Positions 26,810-35,791 of a DNA stretch of 64,000 bases are shown here, piece after piece. A model generated the notes under the pieces. It was not told where the DNA came from, did no database searches, and saw only the letters and a program-made list of their open reading frames with translations. Numbering within the stretch: position 1 is the first letter of the stretch; each line of letters opens with the position of its first letter. Made by a program: the position numbers and the translations under genes. Location of the stretch: NCBI GenBank assembly GCA_047974625.1, contig JBKECK010000051.1, forward strand, positions 1-64,000. The letters run 5' to 3'. Source of the DNA: CADEDH01 sp047974625 (GTDB lineage Bacteria; Actinomycetota; Acidimicrobiia; Acidimicrobiales; SZUA-35).

Positions 26810-26958
26810 TCACCCACCTTAGGAGGCGCGGGGACGGGAACACGACCGGCGGCGAGGAGCCGCCGATTCGCCGGTGGGGCCCGGCGGGCCCGCCCCCCGT
26901 CCGGGGTCGACACCCTTCGGGGTGGAACCGGCTCCGGTGCTGGAGTACACCGTTGGCC

Positions 26959-28191
26959 ATGAGCAACGACTCCGACGGAGCCGAACCACCGATCCTGAAC
27001 GACGAGGTGGTCCTCGACTTCACCCAGTACCTGGCCGGCCCCACCGTGACCCGGCTGATGGCGGAGCTCGGGGCCCGGGTGATCAAGATCGAGCAGCCCC
27101 CCTACGGCGATCCGATGCGGGCCCAAGGGCCGCGACGCAACCGCCGGTCCGGGTCGTTCATCCAGCAGAACCGCGGCAAGGAGAGCGTCTGTGTCGACCT
27201 CTCCACCCCTGAGGGGGTCGACCTGGTCAAGCGCCTGGCCGGGGCCTGCTCGGTGGTGGTGGAGAACTTCACCCCGGGTGTGATGGCCGGCAAGGGCCTC
27301 GGCTACCCGGAGCTCAAGGAGATCAACCCGGCCCTGATCATGGTGTCGGTCTCCGGCTTCGGTCAGACCGGGCCGATGACCGACCGGCCGTGCTTCGACT
27401 TCATCGCCCAGGCCTTCTCGGGCATCATGCACCTGACCGGCGAACCCGACGGTCCGCCCCTGTTCGTCGGGGCCGGCCTGGGCGACGTCAACGCCGGCGT
27501 ACACGGCTTCGCCGCGGTCGGCTACGCCCTCTACCGGCGGGACCGGACCGGGGCCGGCTGCCATATCGACGTGTCGATGGTGGACGCCCTGTTCCACTTC
27601 CAGGAGCAGGCCGTTCAGGCCTCGTCGATCACCGACGGGGCGTTCGTGCCCATGCGCCAGGGCCGCCACTACCAGCCGGTGTCCCCGGCCGGTACCTTCC
27701 AGGGTCCGGAGGGCTGGATCGTCATGCTGTGCTCGGTCAACCAGATCGGCAACCTGTGGGAGGCGCTCGGCCGTCCGGAACTGGCCGACGACGCCCGGTT
27801 CGCCACCAACGAGAGCCGGATCGAGCACCGGGACGAGCTCACCACCATCATCGAGGCCTGGATGGCCGGTTTCGACCGTGACGCGGATGTGATCGCCGCC
27901 CTGGAGGCCCATCGTGTGCCGTGCGGGCCGGTACTCGACCCGGCCGAGGCCGTCGACCACCCGTACTTCACCGAGCGGGGCACGGTCCGCACCATCGAGG
28001 ACCCGATCGCCGGATCCTTCGCCGTGCCCGGCTTCCCGATCCACTACAGCGAACCGTCGCTCCGACCGGACCTGGCCGCACCCGCCATGGGCCAGCACAA
28101 CCGGGAGGTGCTCAACACCATGCTCGGCCTGACCGCCGACGAGATCGACGACCTCACGCGCCGGGGTGTGCTCGGAGCCAAGGACCGGTGA
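26959..28191 (+). CDS. CaiB/BaiF family (class III) CoA transferase
   Basis: 410 residues. It shows VVLDFTQYLAGPTVTRLMAE, LGARVIKIEQP, the NRGKESVCVDL block, ENFTPGVMAGKGLGYPEL and CHIDVSMVDALF, with the catalytic Asp expected in PCFDFIAQAFSGIM. It moves CoA between carboxylic acids; the acids are unknown. The ATG at 26959 is chosen over a longer frame that runs through the divergent control region. It overlaps the FHA-HTH gene (GTGA). It is one of three CoA transferases in the window. Confidence 0.92.
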   Translation: MSNDSDGAEPPILNDEVVLDFTQYLAGPTVTRLMAELGARVIKIEQPPYGDPMRAQGPRRNRRSGSFIQQNRGKESVCVDLSTPEGVDLVKRLAGACSVVVENFTPGVMAGKGLGYPELKEINPALIMVSVSGFGQTGPMTDRPCFDFIAQAFSGIMHLTGEPDGPPLFVGAGLGDVNAGVHGFAAVGYALYRRDRTGAGCHIDVSMVDALFHFQEQAVQASSITDGAFVPMRQGRHYQPVSPAGTFQGPEGWIVMLCSVNQIGNLWEALGRPELADDARFATNESRIEHRDELTTIIEAWMAGFDRDADVIAALEAHRVPCGPVLDPAEAVDHPYFTERGTVRTIEDPIAGSFAVPGFPIHYSEPSLRPDLAAPAMGQHNREVLNTMLGLTADEIDDLTRRGVLGAKDR

Positions 28192-28913
28192 GCACCGCCG
28201 AGGCGGGCGAGGCCCTCGTCGGCGGCCCCGCCCTGTCGGTCGAGTTCCTCGGCGAGTCCTACCAACCCAGTGACGAGCTGGTCTTCGGCCGGACCGCCGA
28301 GCTGGCCCTGGACGACAACACCTTCCTCCACCGGCGGGCCGGGCGGTTCGCGCTGCGCCCGACGGGCTGGTGGCTGGAGAACCTGGGCACCCGGCTCCGG
28401 CTGACCATGGTCTCCAACGACGGCACCGTCATCGACCTGCGACCGGGATCCGCCAACCCCCTGGTCGGCCCGGCGGGCGTCGTGTCGCTCCAGGCCGGGA
28501 CCACCCGCTACGAGATGGCCTACCACCTGGCCGCCCCGGCGGCCGGGAACACCGGTGACGACACCGACGCCGACACCGACGACGGGGCCGACACCCAGAC
28601 CATGGGCCCACCGCTCACCCCCCGGGAGATGGACTTCGTGGTCGTCCTGGCCCGGGGGCGCCTCACCGGCCGCCTCGGTCCACTCCCCTCCCACGGCGAC
28701 ATCGCCCAGGTGTGGGGCGTGTCACACAAGACCGTCGACAACACCTTCCAGCGGCTGCGGTCGAAGCTGCGTTCATCGCGGACCAATCACGTCACCTCGG
28801 CTGAGACCCTGGTCGAGTACGTGGTCACCCAGGGCCTGGTCACCATGGCCGACCTGGAATGGGCCCAGCTCGACGATCCCGACGGGCCCCGGTCCTCGGC
28901 CGGCCGCCGTTGA
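28188..28913 (+). CDS. FHA-like and helix-turn-helix regulator
   Basis: 241 residues from the GTG at 28188, which overlaps the CoA transferase stop. Residues about 20-120 form an FHA-like beta domain (ELVFGRTAELALDDNTFLHRR), although the phosphothreonine-binding Ser-x-x-His is replaced by LHRR. An acidic Asp/Thr linker follows. Residues about 155-225 contain an HTH: LTPREMDFVVVLARG and GDIAQVWGVSHKTVDNTFQRLRSKL. The layout suggests a phospho-dependent or degenerate-FHA transcription factor linked to the kinase genes nearby, or local control of the CoA transferase. Confidence 0.75.
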   Translation: MSTAEAGEALVGGPALSVEFLGESYQPSDELVFGRTAELALDDNTFLHRRAGRFALRPTGWWLENLGTRLRLTMVSNDGTVIDLRPGSANPLVGPAGVVSLQAGTTRYEMAYHLAAPAAGNTGDDTDADTDDGADTQTMGPPLTPREMDFVVVLARGRLTGRLGPLPSHGDIAQVWGVSHKTVDNTFQRLRSKLRSSRTNHVTSAETLVEYVVTQGLVTMADLEWAQLDDPDGPRSSAGRR

Positions 28914-29037
28914 ACCGACCCCGCGGCCGCGGACCAGGGCGGTCCCCGACTATCGGGACCGGAGTCCGTGTGGCCGCGCCAGGGTCGGCTGCCTACAGTG
29001 GGCGGGGGCTTGGCATCGGCTGTGCGGCGGGAGACAA

Positions 29038-30456
29038 GTGAACGACTATCCGGACACCATCCATGGTCTCCTGACGGCCTATCGCCGTGGTGAGGTGACC
29101 CCACTTGAGGTGGTGGACCATCACCTGGCTCAGATCGCCCGGCTCGAACCAAAGATCAACGCGTTCGCCCTGGTCGACCGGGAGGGGGCCCGGGCGGCCG
29201 CCCAGCAGAGCACCGTCCGCTGGCAGCAGGGCGAGCGGATCCGGGAGCTCGACGGCATCCCGATGACGGTCAAGGACAATGTGGCCATGGCCGGGTTCCC
29301 CACCCGATCCGGTTCCCGGGTCACCTCGGAGCTCAAGGCCCTGGTCGACGCCCCGGTGGTGGGGCGGCTCCGGGAGGCCGGGGTGGTCTTCCTCGGCAAG
29401 ACCACCACCCCCGAGTTCGGGTGGAAGGGCATGACCGACAGCCCCCTGCACGGCCGCACCCGCAACCCGTGGAACACCGCCTACACCCCCGGCGGATCGT
29501 CGGGCGGGGCCGCGGCCGCCCTCGCCGCCGGCATCGGGGTGGCCGCCCACGGCAACGACGGCGGCGGCTCGGTCCGGATCCCGGCCAGCTATTGCGGGCT
29601 GGTCGGTCTCAAACCGACCTACGGGCGGGTGCCCCAGGCCCCGATCGAATCGCCCCACACGACCCTGATCAGCAACGGTCCCCTGACCCGCTCGGTGGCC
29701 GACGCCGGCCTGTTGCTCAACGTCATCTCCCGGCCCGACATCCGGGACTGGCACGCCCTGCCCCAGGAGTCGGTCGACTGGCGGGTGGGCATCAACGACG
29801 GGCTCCGCAGCCTGCGGATCGCCTACAGCGACTCCCTGGGCGACGCCAACCCCGACCCCGAGGTGGGCCGGATCTGCCGTTCACTGGCCGAGCGGCTCAG
29901 CGTGGAGGGCTACGACGTCGTTGAGGTGGGCGGCATCATCGACCCGCTCCGACCCCAGTTCGAGAAGCTGTGGAAGGCCGGGTTCGCCAGCCGACTGCGG
30001 TCTGTTCCCCCCGAGCGTCGCGACGACCTCGACCCCGAGTTCCGGAAACTGGCCGAGGAGGGCCTGGACGTCGGGGTGGAGGCCCTCGACGCCGCCTTCG
30101 CCGCCCGGTCCCGGCTGGTGGTGAAGATGCGGCGCTTCCACCTCGACTACGACGTCCTCCTCACCCCGACCATGCCGACACCACCACCCCTGGTCGACCA
30201 GACCTACCACGCCCCCGAGTTCGACCGCTGGGAGCACGCCGTTCCCTACACCCTGCCGTTCAACCTCACCGGCCAGCCGGCGATCTCGATCCCGGTGGGC
30301 CTGTGCGGCACCGGCCTGCCGGTGGGCATGCAGATCGTGGCCACTCACTTCCGGGAGGACCTCGTCCTGCGGGCGGCCCGGGCCATGCTCGATCTGCTCG
30401 GATGGACCTGGCCCGATTCGAACCTGGCCCGCCGGGTGGCCGTCCTCGGCGCCTGA
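29038..30456 (+). CDS. Amidase signature family hydrolase
   Basis: 472 residues. The Ser-cisSer-Lys triad is visible: Lys in IPMTVKDNVAM, cis-Ser in TPGGSSGGAAAALAAG and nucleophilic Ser in GGGSVRIPASYCGLVGLKPTYGRVP. The C-terminal LPFNLTGQPAISIPVGL fits the family. The GTG at 29038 has GGGAGAC upstream. It acts on an amide of unknown identity; it is not part of a gatCAB set. Confidence 0.92.
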   Translation: MNDYPDTIHGLLTAYRRGEVTPLEVVDHHLAQIARLEPKINAFALVDREGARAAAQQSTVRWQQGERIRELDGIPMTVKDNVAMAGFPTRSGSRVTSELKALVDAPVVGRLREAGVVFLGKTTTPEFGWKGMTDSPLHGRTRNPWNTAYTPGGSSGGAAAALAAGIGVAAHGNDGGGSVRIPASYCGLVGLKPTYGRVPQAPIESPHTTLISNGPLTRSVADAGLLLNVISRPDIRDWHALPQESVDWRVGINDGLRSLRIAYSDSLGDANPDPEVGRICRSLAERLSVEGYDVVEVGGIIDPLRPQFEKLWKAGFASRLRSVPPERRDDLDPEFRKLAEEGLDVGVEALDAAFAARSRLVVKMRRFHLDYDVLLTPTMPTPPPLVDQTYHAPEFDRWEHAVPYTLPFNLTGQPAISIPVGLCGTGLPVGMQIVATHFREDLVLRAARAMLDLLGWTWPDSNLARRVAVLGA

Positions 30457-30468
30457 CCCCCGGCCGGA

Positions 30469-31662
30469 TCAGGCCGGCGGGCGGGGCGGGGGGATATCGG
30501 CGAGCTCGTCGGCGGTGTAACCGGCCAGTTCGGTGAGCACCGCCCCGGTGTCGGCCCCGACGGGCCGGCTGGGCTCGAGCGGCTTCAGCGGACTCCCCCG
30601 CCACCGCAGGGCGCTGTGGTGGACGGGCACCCGGCCCAGCTCAGGATGGTCGATCCAGGCCACCGCCCCCCGTCGGACGAGGGCGGGATCCGCCATGACC
30701 TCCTCCACGTTGCGGACCACGGCCGCCGGTACGTGGGCGGCCTGCAGGGCCTCGGCCACCTCGGCCCGGCTCCGGGTCCGCGTCCAGTCCCCGACCAGGG
30801 CGTCCACCTCGCCCATCCGGCCGGCCCGGTCGATCATCTGGCGGTAGCGGGGGTCGTCGATCAGGTCGTCGCGGCCGATGACGGCCAGGACCGACCGCCA
30901 GTGCCGGTTGGTGGCGGCGATCAGGGCCACGTAGCCGTCGGTGCACAGGTAGGCGTCGTAGGGGGCGACGGCCAGGGCGGTGTGCTTGTTGCCGGTCCGG
31001 GGCACGGAGCCCGACTGGAGCCAGCTTCCGGCCGCCGAGGCCAGGGTCGGGTAGGCGGCGTCGACCATGGCCACCTCGACGACCCGGCCGACCCCGGTCC
31101 GCTCCCGTTCATACAGGGCGGTGACCAGGGCCGCGTACAGGTGGGTCCCGGACAGGAAGTCGATGAAGGGCACCCCGGCCTTGACCGGGGCCCCTCCGGG
31201 GTGGCCGGTCACGCTCATGATGCCCATGTGGGCCTGGACCGTGATGTCCATAGCGGGCACGGCGTCGCCCGGTTCCGGGTCGTCGAGCCCGAATCCGGTG
31301 CCGTACCCGTAGATCAGGCGCGGATTGACGGCCCGGAGATCCTCCCAGCCGATCCCGAGGCGTTCGGGGACCCCGGGGGCGAAGTTGGTCAGCACCACGT
31401 CGGCCGCCGCGGCCAGACGGTGCAGGGCGGCCACACCGGGTGATGACTTGAGGTCGAGGGCCACGGTCTCCTTGCCACCGTTGAGCATGGCGTAGGGCAG
31501 GGACGGGCCCCGGGCCCGCAGGGTCTCACCCCCGAGGGGTTCGATCTTGATCACCCGGGCCCCGGCCATGGCCATCAGGAACCCGGCGTAGGGGCCCTGG
31601 TAGACCTGACCGAGATCGAGGACCACCACACCGTCGAGGGGGAGGGGCCGTTCGTCGGTCAC
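30469..31662 (-). CDS. CaiB/BaiF family CoA transferase
   Basis: 397 residues: VVLDLGQVYQGPYAGFLMAMAGARVIKIE, KETVALDLKS, NFAPGVPERLGIGWEDL and the AMDITVQAHMGIMSVTG segment holding the catalytic Asp. The start overlaps the acyl-CoA dehydrogenase stop (ATGA), so the two are translated together. It probably activates the acid whose CoA ester the dehydrogenase oxidises. Confidence 0.92.
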   Translation of the reverse strand: MTDERPLPLDGVVVLDLGQVYQGPYAGFLMAMAGARVIKIEPLGGETLRARGPSLPYAMLNGGKETVALDLKSSPGVAALHRLAAAADVVLTNFAPGVPERLGIGWEDLRAVNPRLIYGYGTGFGLDDPEPGDAVPAMDITVQAHMGIMSVTGHPGGAPVKAGVPFIDFLSGTHLYAALVTALYERERTGVGRVVEVAMVDAAYPTLASAAGSWLQSGSVPRTGNKHTALAVAPYDAYLCTDGYVALIAATNRHWRSVLAVIGRDDLIDDPRYRQMIDRAGRMGEVDALVGDWTRTRSRAEVAEALQAAHVPAAVVRNVEEVMADPALVRRGAVAWIDHPELGRVPVHHSALRWRGSPLKPLEPSRPVGADTGAVLTELAGYTADELADIPPPRPPA

Positions 31663-32831
31663 TTGTAGGAACCGCCGAGCAACTCCCGGGCCATGATCAG
31701 GCGCTGCACCTCGCTCGGGCCCTCACCGACCCGACGGATCCGGAGTTCCCGGTACCACCGTTCGAGGGGCAGGTCCTTCGTCATCCCCAGCCCACCGTGG
31801 ATCTGCATCGAGCGGTCCACCACCCGGCCGGCCGCCTCGGAGGCCACCAGCTTGGCCATGGCCGCCTCGGTGCGGAACGGCTGGCCGAGGTCGGCCTGGG
31901 CGGCGGCGTCGAGGACGCACCAGCGGGCGTGGCGGATGTCGATCTCGTTGTCCACCACCATCCACTGGACCGCCTGTTTGGCCGCCAGCGGCTCGCCGAA
32001 GGTCTCGCGGGAGCGGGCCCAGTCGATGGCCATGGCCTGGGCGGCGATGGCCACCCCGAGGCAGCCGGCCGCGTACGGGATCCGCTGCCGGCTGAGACGA
32101 TCGTTGGCGATGGCGAACCCCCGGTTGACCTCGCCCAGGACGTTCGCTCCCGGCACCCGGACCCCGTCCAGGTGGATCTCGGTGGCGTAGTGGGTGCTCC
32201 GTAGGGTGTGCACCACCCGGACCACGTCGAACCCGGGTGAGTCGGTGTCCACGATGAACGCGGTCACCCCGTTGCGTCCCGGGTCGGCGGAGGTCCGGGC
32301 GAACACCAGGGCGTAGTCGGCGGTGTCGGCCCCGCTGATGAACAGCTTCGAGCCGGTCAGCATCCAGTCGTCGCCGTCGGGTACGCCGCGGGTCTGTATG
32401 GCCCGGGCCGGGTCGCTCCCCCCGGTGGGTTCGGTGAGAGCGAAGCACCCCTTCCGCTCGCCCCGGAGGGTCGGGTAGAGGTACCGCTCCTTCTGGTCCT
32501 CAGTGGCCTCGTAGAGCTGGGCCAGGCCGGCACCGCCGAAGGTGCCGTAACACGGGTTGTAGAGCCCGGCCCGGTGCTGGGACATCTCGATGGCCATCAA
32601 GGCCCGGGTGGTCACGTCCAGGCCGGGGCCGCCGAACTCGGCCGGGATGTCGAGACCGAAAAAGCCCATCTGCCTGGTCCGCTCCACCAACCGGGCGTGG
32701 TCGGCCGGTTCGAGGGCGCCCGCGTCGGGGTCGAGCCCGGCCTCCAGGGGCACGATCTCGGTGTGGACGAAGCGCCGCACCGTGTCCACCACCAGTTGTT
32801 GCTCGTCGGTCAGGCGAAGGTAGTTTCCCAT
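31659..32831 (-). CDS. Acyl-CoA dehydrogenase
   Basis: 390 residues with the full ACAD layout: helical N-domain (MGFFGLDIPAEFGGPGLD), FAD-binding CFALTEPTGGSDPA and WMLTGSKLFISGA, C-domain RQRIPYAAGCLGVA, VQWMVVDNEIDIRHAR and QIHGGLGMTKDLPLER. The base Glu is in VGEGPSEVQR. An FAD enzyme that forms an alpha,beta-double bond in an acyl-CoA. Middle gene of a three-gene minus-strand operon. Confidence 0.95.
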   Translation of the reverse strand: MGNYLRLTDEQQLVVDTVRRFVHTEIVPLEAGLDPDAGALEPADHARLVERTRQMGFFGLDIPAEFGGPGLDVTTRALMAIEMSQHRAGLYNPCYGTFGGAGLAQLYEATEDQKERYLYPTLRGERKGCFALTEPTGGSDPARAIQTRGVPDGDDWMLTGSKLFISGADTADYALVFARTSADPGRNGVTAFIVDTDSPGFDVVRVVHTLRSTHYATEIHLDGVRVPGANVLGEVNRGFAIANDRLSRQRIPYAAGCLGVAIAAQAMAIDWARSRETFGEPLAAKQAVQWMVVDNEIDIRHARWCVLDAAAQADLGQPFRTEAAMAKLVASEAAGRVVDRSMQIHGGLGMTKDLPLERWYRELRIRRVGEGPSEVQRLIMARELLGGSYK

Positions 32832-32840
32832 GGTCCGCTC

Positions 32841-33206
32841 CTAGGCGATCCGGCCGGTCCGGCCAGATGATCCGGGTCTGAGCCGACCGACCGGTCCCGA
32901 ATCCCCGGCGTTGCCGATCGGAACCTTGCCGGAGTCGGCCAGGTGCACCATCAGCAGTTCGGCGTGGCGTGACCGGTAGGCGTGGGTGATCTCGTAACGG
33001 AACGCCGTGATACCGAGCTCGGGCCGGGCCGTCACGGCGTCGGCGATGGCGCTCCGCAGGCCGAACCGGTCGAGACCGCCGCCGTAGCCAACGTACCGGG
33101 CCGAATCGTCCGGTCCAGCCAGCTCGAAGACACCGAGCTGGGCCGGGATCGCGGCCATCCGGTCCGGCGACCACTCGATCCATGGCTTCGTCAGTCGGAT
33201 CCCCAT
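32841..33206 (-). CDS. Small hypothetical protein
   Basis: 121 residues, 9 bp upstream of the acyl-CoA dehydrogenase start, so probably co-transcribed. It opens MGIRLTKPWIEWSPDRMAA with GVFELAGPDDSARYVGYGGG and ITAFRYEITHAYRSRHAELLMVH. The two-strand Y-V-G-Y element followed by RSRHAELL recalls a compact GIY-YIG-like arrangement, but I would not assign nuclease activity. The last 25 residues are low-complexity. Confidence 0.55.
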   Translation of the reverse strand: MGIRLTKPWIEWSPDRMAAIPAQLGVFELAGPDDSARYVGYGGGLDRFGLRSAIADAVTARPELGITAFRYEITHAYRSRHAELLMVHLADSGKVPIGNAGDSGPVGRLRPGSSGRTGRIA

Positions 33207-33573
33207 CGCGTCCCCTGTGTCCCCTCGGCGACCGGATCGACCGGTCCGGGTCCGCCCCGATCACCGGAGAGACCCGCGCCTGGTCTCTTGGTAGCCGCTT
33301 CGCCCTTCCGCAGTCCAGCTACCGGCGCCGGCGCGCACCCGCCGACGGGCGCCCCGGGGATGGGATCGTGCCCCGTGTCGAAGAAGCCGGAGCGACAAAA
33401 CGGGATACGATCCGTCCAGTCCCCGGTGGCACTTCGCCACCGCCCGGACCGGCGGATAGCGTGGCTGGGGTCCGGTATCCATAGAGGCCCTTCCCAACCC
33501 GTTCCCGTTGGCCCGCGGGCTTCTTGTTCGACCGGAGCGGTCGGGGTAGCAATCCGCTAGCAGGAGAAATCCG
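33207..33573. other. 367-bp divergent promoter region
   Basis: No gene supported. It should contain promoters for the acyl-CoA dehydrogenase operon (leftward) and the pseudokinase (rightward). An AGGAGAAA ribosome site lies at its right end. Open frames here are Arg/Pro shadows. Confidence 0.5.
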
Positions 33574-35784
33574 ATGGCGCCACGGAACGAAATCGGGATT
33601 GAGGGCCTCGACGGCGTCGAGCGCATCAACGCCGTTCGTTCAACCGTATACCGCGCCCGTGATGTCACGACCGACCGGCGGGTCGTGGTCAAACTGCTCG
33701 ATCCGCTCGGAGAACCCCTCACCCCCCGCCGGTTCGACCTGAAGCGCCGCGCCCTGGGCACCTTCGCCACGGACCCTGGGGTGGTGCGGGTCCTGTCCAC
33801 CGGCACCACCACCCACGGCCGGAACTACCTGGTGATGCCCTACTACCGGCACGGCTCACTGGCCGATCGGCTGGAGCAGGGCACGATGCCGTGGCGCCAG
33901 GCCGCCGAGACCGTGTACTCGGTGGCCCAGATCGTGGCCCGAGCCCACGAGATCGGCCTCGCTCTGGGCGATCTCCGGCCGTCCCGGGTGCTGTTGGCCG
34001 AGGGCAACGCCCCGGTGATCTCGGTCTACGGGATGGCCACCCGCCGGTTCGACAACGGCTCCCCCGACTACGCCGCCCCGGAACTCCGGGTCGGTTCCAC
34101 CCCGACGCCGGGCGCCGACGTCTACAGTCTGAGCCTCATCCTCGCCGTCCTGATCACCGGCCGCCACCCGGGCCGGGGGGCGGTGCCCCGCTCCTTCATC
34201 GAGCACCTCGGCACCCTCTGCCCACCCCGGCTGGTGCAGGTCATCGAGTACGGGCTCGCTCCGGAGATCCGCGAGCGGTACCCGTCGGCGGTCCGGTTCA
34301 GCCGCACCCTGGCCTCGGCCATCGACGACCTCGTCACCACCGGGCCGCGGCGGGCCGTCCACCCGGAGCCGGCCGGGGAGGCACCCTCCACCGCCCCCGG
34401 ACGATCCCCGGGCCCGGCCCCGGCCGACGCACCTACATTGACGGAGGTCCAACCGGGTTCGCCGCCGCTGCCCCCGGCCTCCACCCGCATCTCCGAGCCG
34501 AAGGAGACCCGAACCGCGGCCGCCGACCGGTCCGGCGTGGCGGTGGGCGGCCATCCCGCCACGGTCACCTCCGACTCCCCGGCCGGCACCGACCGCGTCG
34601 GGCGCCCGGTCGCCGATGCGGCGGTCGCCCCGCCCACCACCACGCCGACCGGCATATCCGGTGACGATCTCGTCGAGCCCGGCCCCGCCGACGACGGCCC
34701 CGCTTCCCGGTCCGGGGCCACCCGCCCGACCGCGGCGGCGGGGGTCGTCACCGGGCCGGCAAGCGACTCCCGTGGGGGCCGGAACGGCGCCGGAGCCGGC
34801 ACGGGCCGGTCGGTCGCCGAAACCCCGGACTCGTCCCCCGACCCCGGCGACGGGGCGAACCCGGATCGCGCCGGAACCGAACCGGACGCCGCCGACCCGA
34901 CCACCAGCGGATCGACCACGGCCGGCCCGGACACCGACGACACCGGTGCCAACGAAACCAACCGGGACACCGACCCGACCACCACCGGATCGGGCCGCAC
35001 CAGCCGGGACACCGATTCCACCACGACTTCCACCACAACTTCCACCACGACTTCCACCACGACAGGCCCGGACGGCCCGACCACGACCAGCGCCAGCCCC
35101 GGAACGGGCACCGGCGCGGACGACGACGCGACCATGACCACGACCAGCCCCGGCGCCGGCCCGGACGACGCCGCGACCACCGTTTCCGGCTCCGTTCCGA
35201 CCAATCCCGGCCCGGCCGGTGCTGGCGGCCCAGGTCGGAACGGCGGTCCGGGCCCCGGACGCACCGGGGACCCGACGGCCACGCCGACCGACGACGAGCT
35301 GACCATCGAGCGCCCAAGCGAGCTGAACGCGGCGCTGGGGCTAGAGCCCGCCCCCCAACGTCCGGCTCAGGTGGACCAGCCGGCCTCGTGGGCACCGACG
35401 GCCCGACAGCCCGAACCGGCGTCCCGCCCGCCGTCCGCCCATATGTCACGCGAGTACCGGGGCCTCAGCCCAGCGGCGAACCAGGCCGGCGGCTGGTCCC
35501 GGATCGCGGACTGGATCGACGACTCCCCGTTCAACCGCGTCCGGCTGGCCACCGGCACCCTGATCGGGCTGATCGTGTTGGCTGTCCTGGTGCTGGTGGT
35601 CATCTCCCGCTCCATGGGTGGCTCGTCCGGGACGGAGCCGGACCCGTCGATCGGGGCTCCGGTCACCTCAGCCCCGGCCACGGCCACCACCCCGGCGCCG
35701 GTGACCGTGGCCGGTGCCCTCCGCACCGAACCACCCTCCACCCACACCGGGTCGACATCGATCGAGGCCTCCCCCGGGGGCTGA
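33574..35784 (+). CDS. Transmembrane protein-kinase-like protein, probable pseudokinase
   Basis: 736 residues. It follows the Ser/Thr kinase at 23003 in layout and opening, but the active site is lost. The Gly loop reads INAVRSTVYRA and the VVVKLL lysine (40) remains. The HxDxKPxN loop reads LGDLRPSRVLL (Lys and Asn both Arg) and the DFG reads SVYGMA (no Asp). Phosphate transfer is therefore unlikely. A Thr/Pro/Gly-rich cytoplasmic stretch of about 350 residues follows, then one membrane helix near 670 (LIGLIVLAVLVLVVIS) and a short outer tail. It may be a scaffold or decoy for FHA proteins. The ribosome site is AGGAGAAA. Confidence 0.85.
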   Translation: MAPRNEIGIEGLDGVERINAVRSTVYRARDVTTDRRVVVKLLDPLGEPLTPRRFDLKRRALGTFATDPGVVRVLSTGTTTHGRNYLVMPYYRHGSLADRLEQGTMPWRQAAETVYSVAQIVARAHEIGLALGDLRPSRVLLAEGNAPVISVYGMATRRFDNGSPDYAAPELRVGSTPTPGADVYSLSLILAVLITGRHPGRGAVPRSFIEHLGTLCPPRLVQVIEYGLAPEIRERYPSAVRFSRTLASAIDDLVTTGPRRAVHPEPAGEAPSTAPGRSPGPAPADAPTLTEVQPGSPPLPPASTRISEPKETRTAAADRSGVAVGGHPATVTSDSPAGTDRVGRPVADAAVAPPTTTPTGISGDDLVEPGPADDGPASRSGATRPTAAAGVVTGPASDSRGGRNGAGAGTGRSVAETPDSSPDPGDGANPDRAGTEPDAADPTTSGSTTAGPDTDDTGANETNRDTDPTTTGSGRTSRDTDSTTTSTTTSTTTSTTTGPDGPTTTSASPGTGTGADDDATMTTTSPGAGPDDAATTVSGSVPTNPGPAGAGGPGRNGGPGPGRTGDPTATPTDDELTIERPSELNAALGLEPAPQRPAQVDQPASWAPTARQPEPASRPPSAHMSREYRGLSPAANQAGGWSRIADWIDDSPFNRVRLATGTLIGLIVLAVLVLVVISRSMGGSSGTEPDPSIGAPVTSAPATATTPAPVTVAGALRTEPPSTHTGSTSIEASPGG
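35014..35060 (+). repeat. 12-bp tandem repeat inside the pseudokinase gene
   Basis: Four near-identical copies of GACTTCCACCAC encode a repeated T-S-T-T run in the linker. The unit keeps the frame, so the repeat number can change without breaking the gene. Confidence 0.8.
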
Positions 35785-35791
35785 TCCCGAC

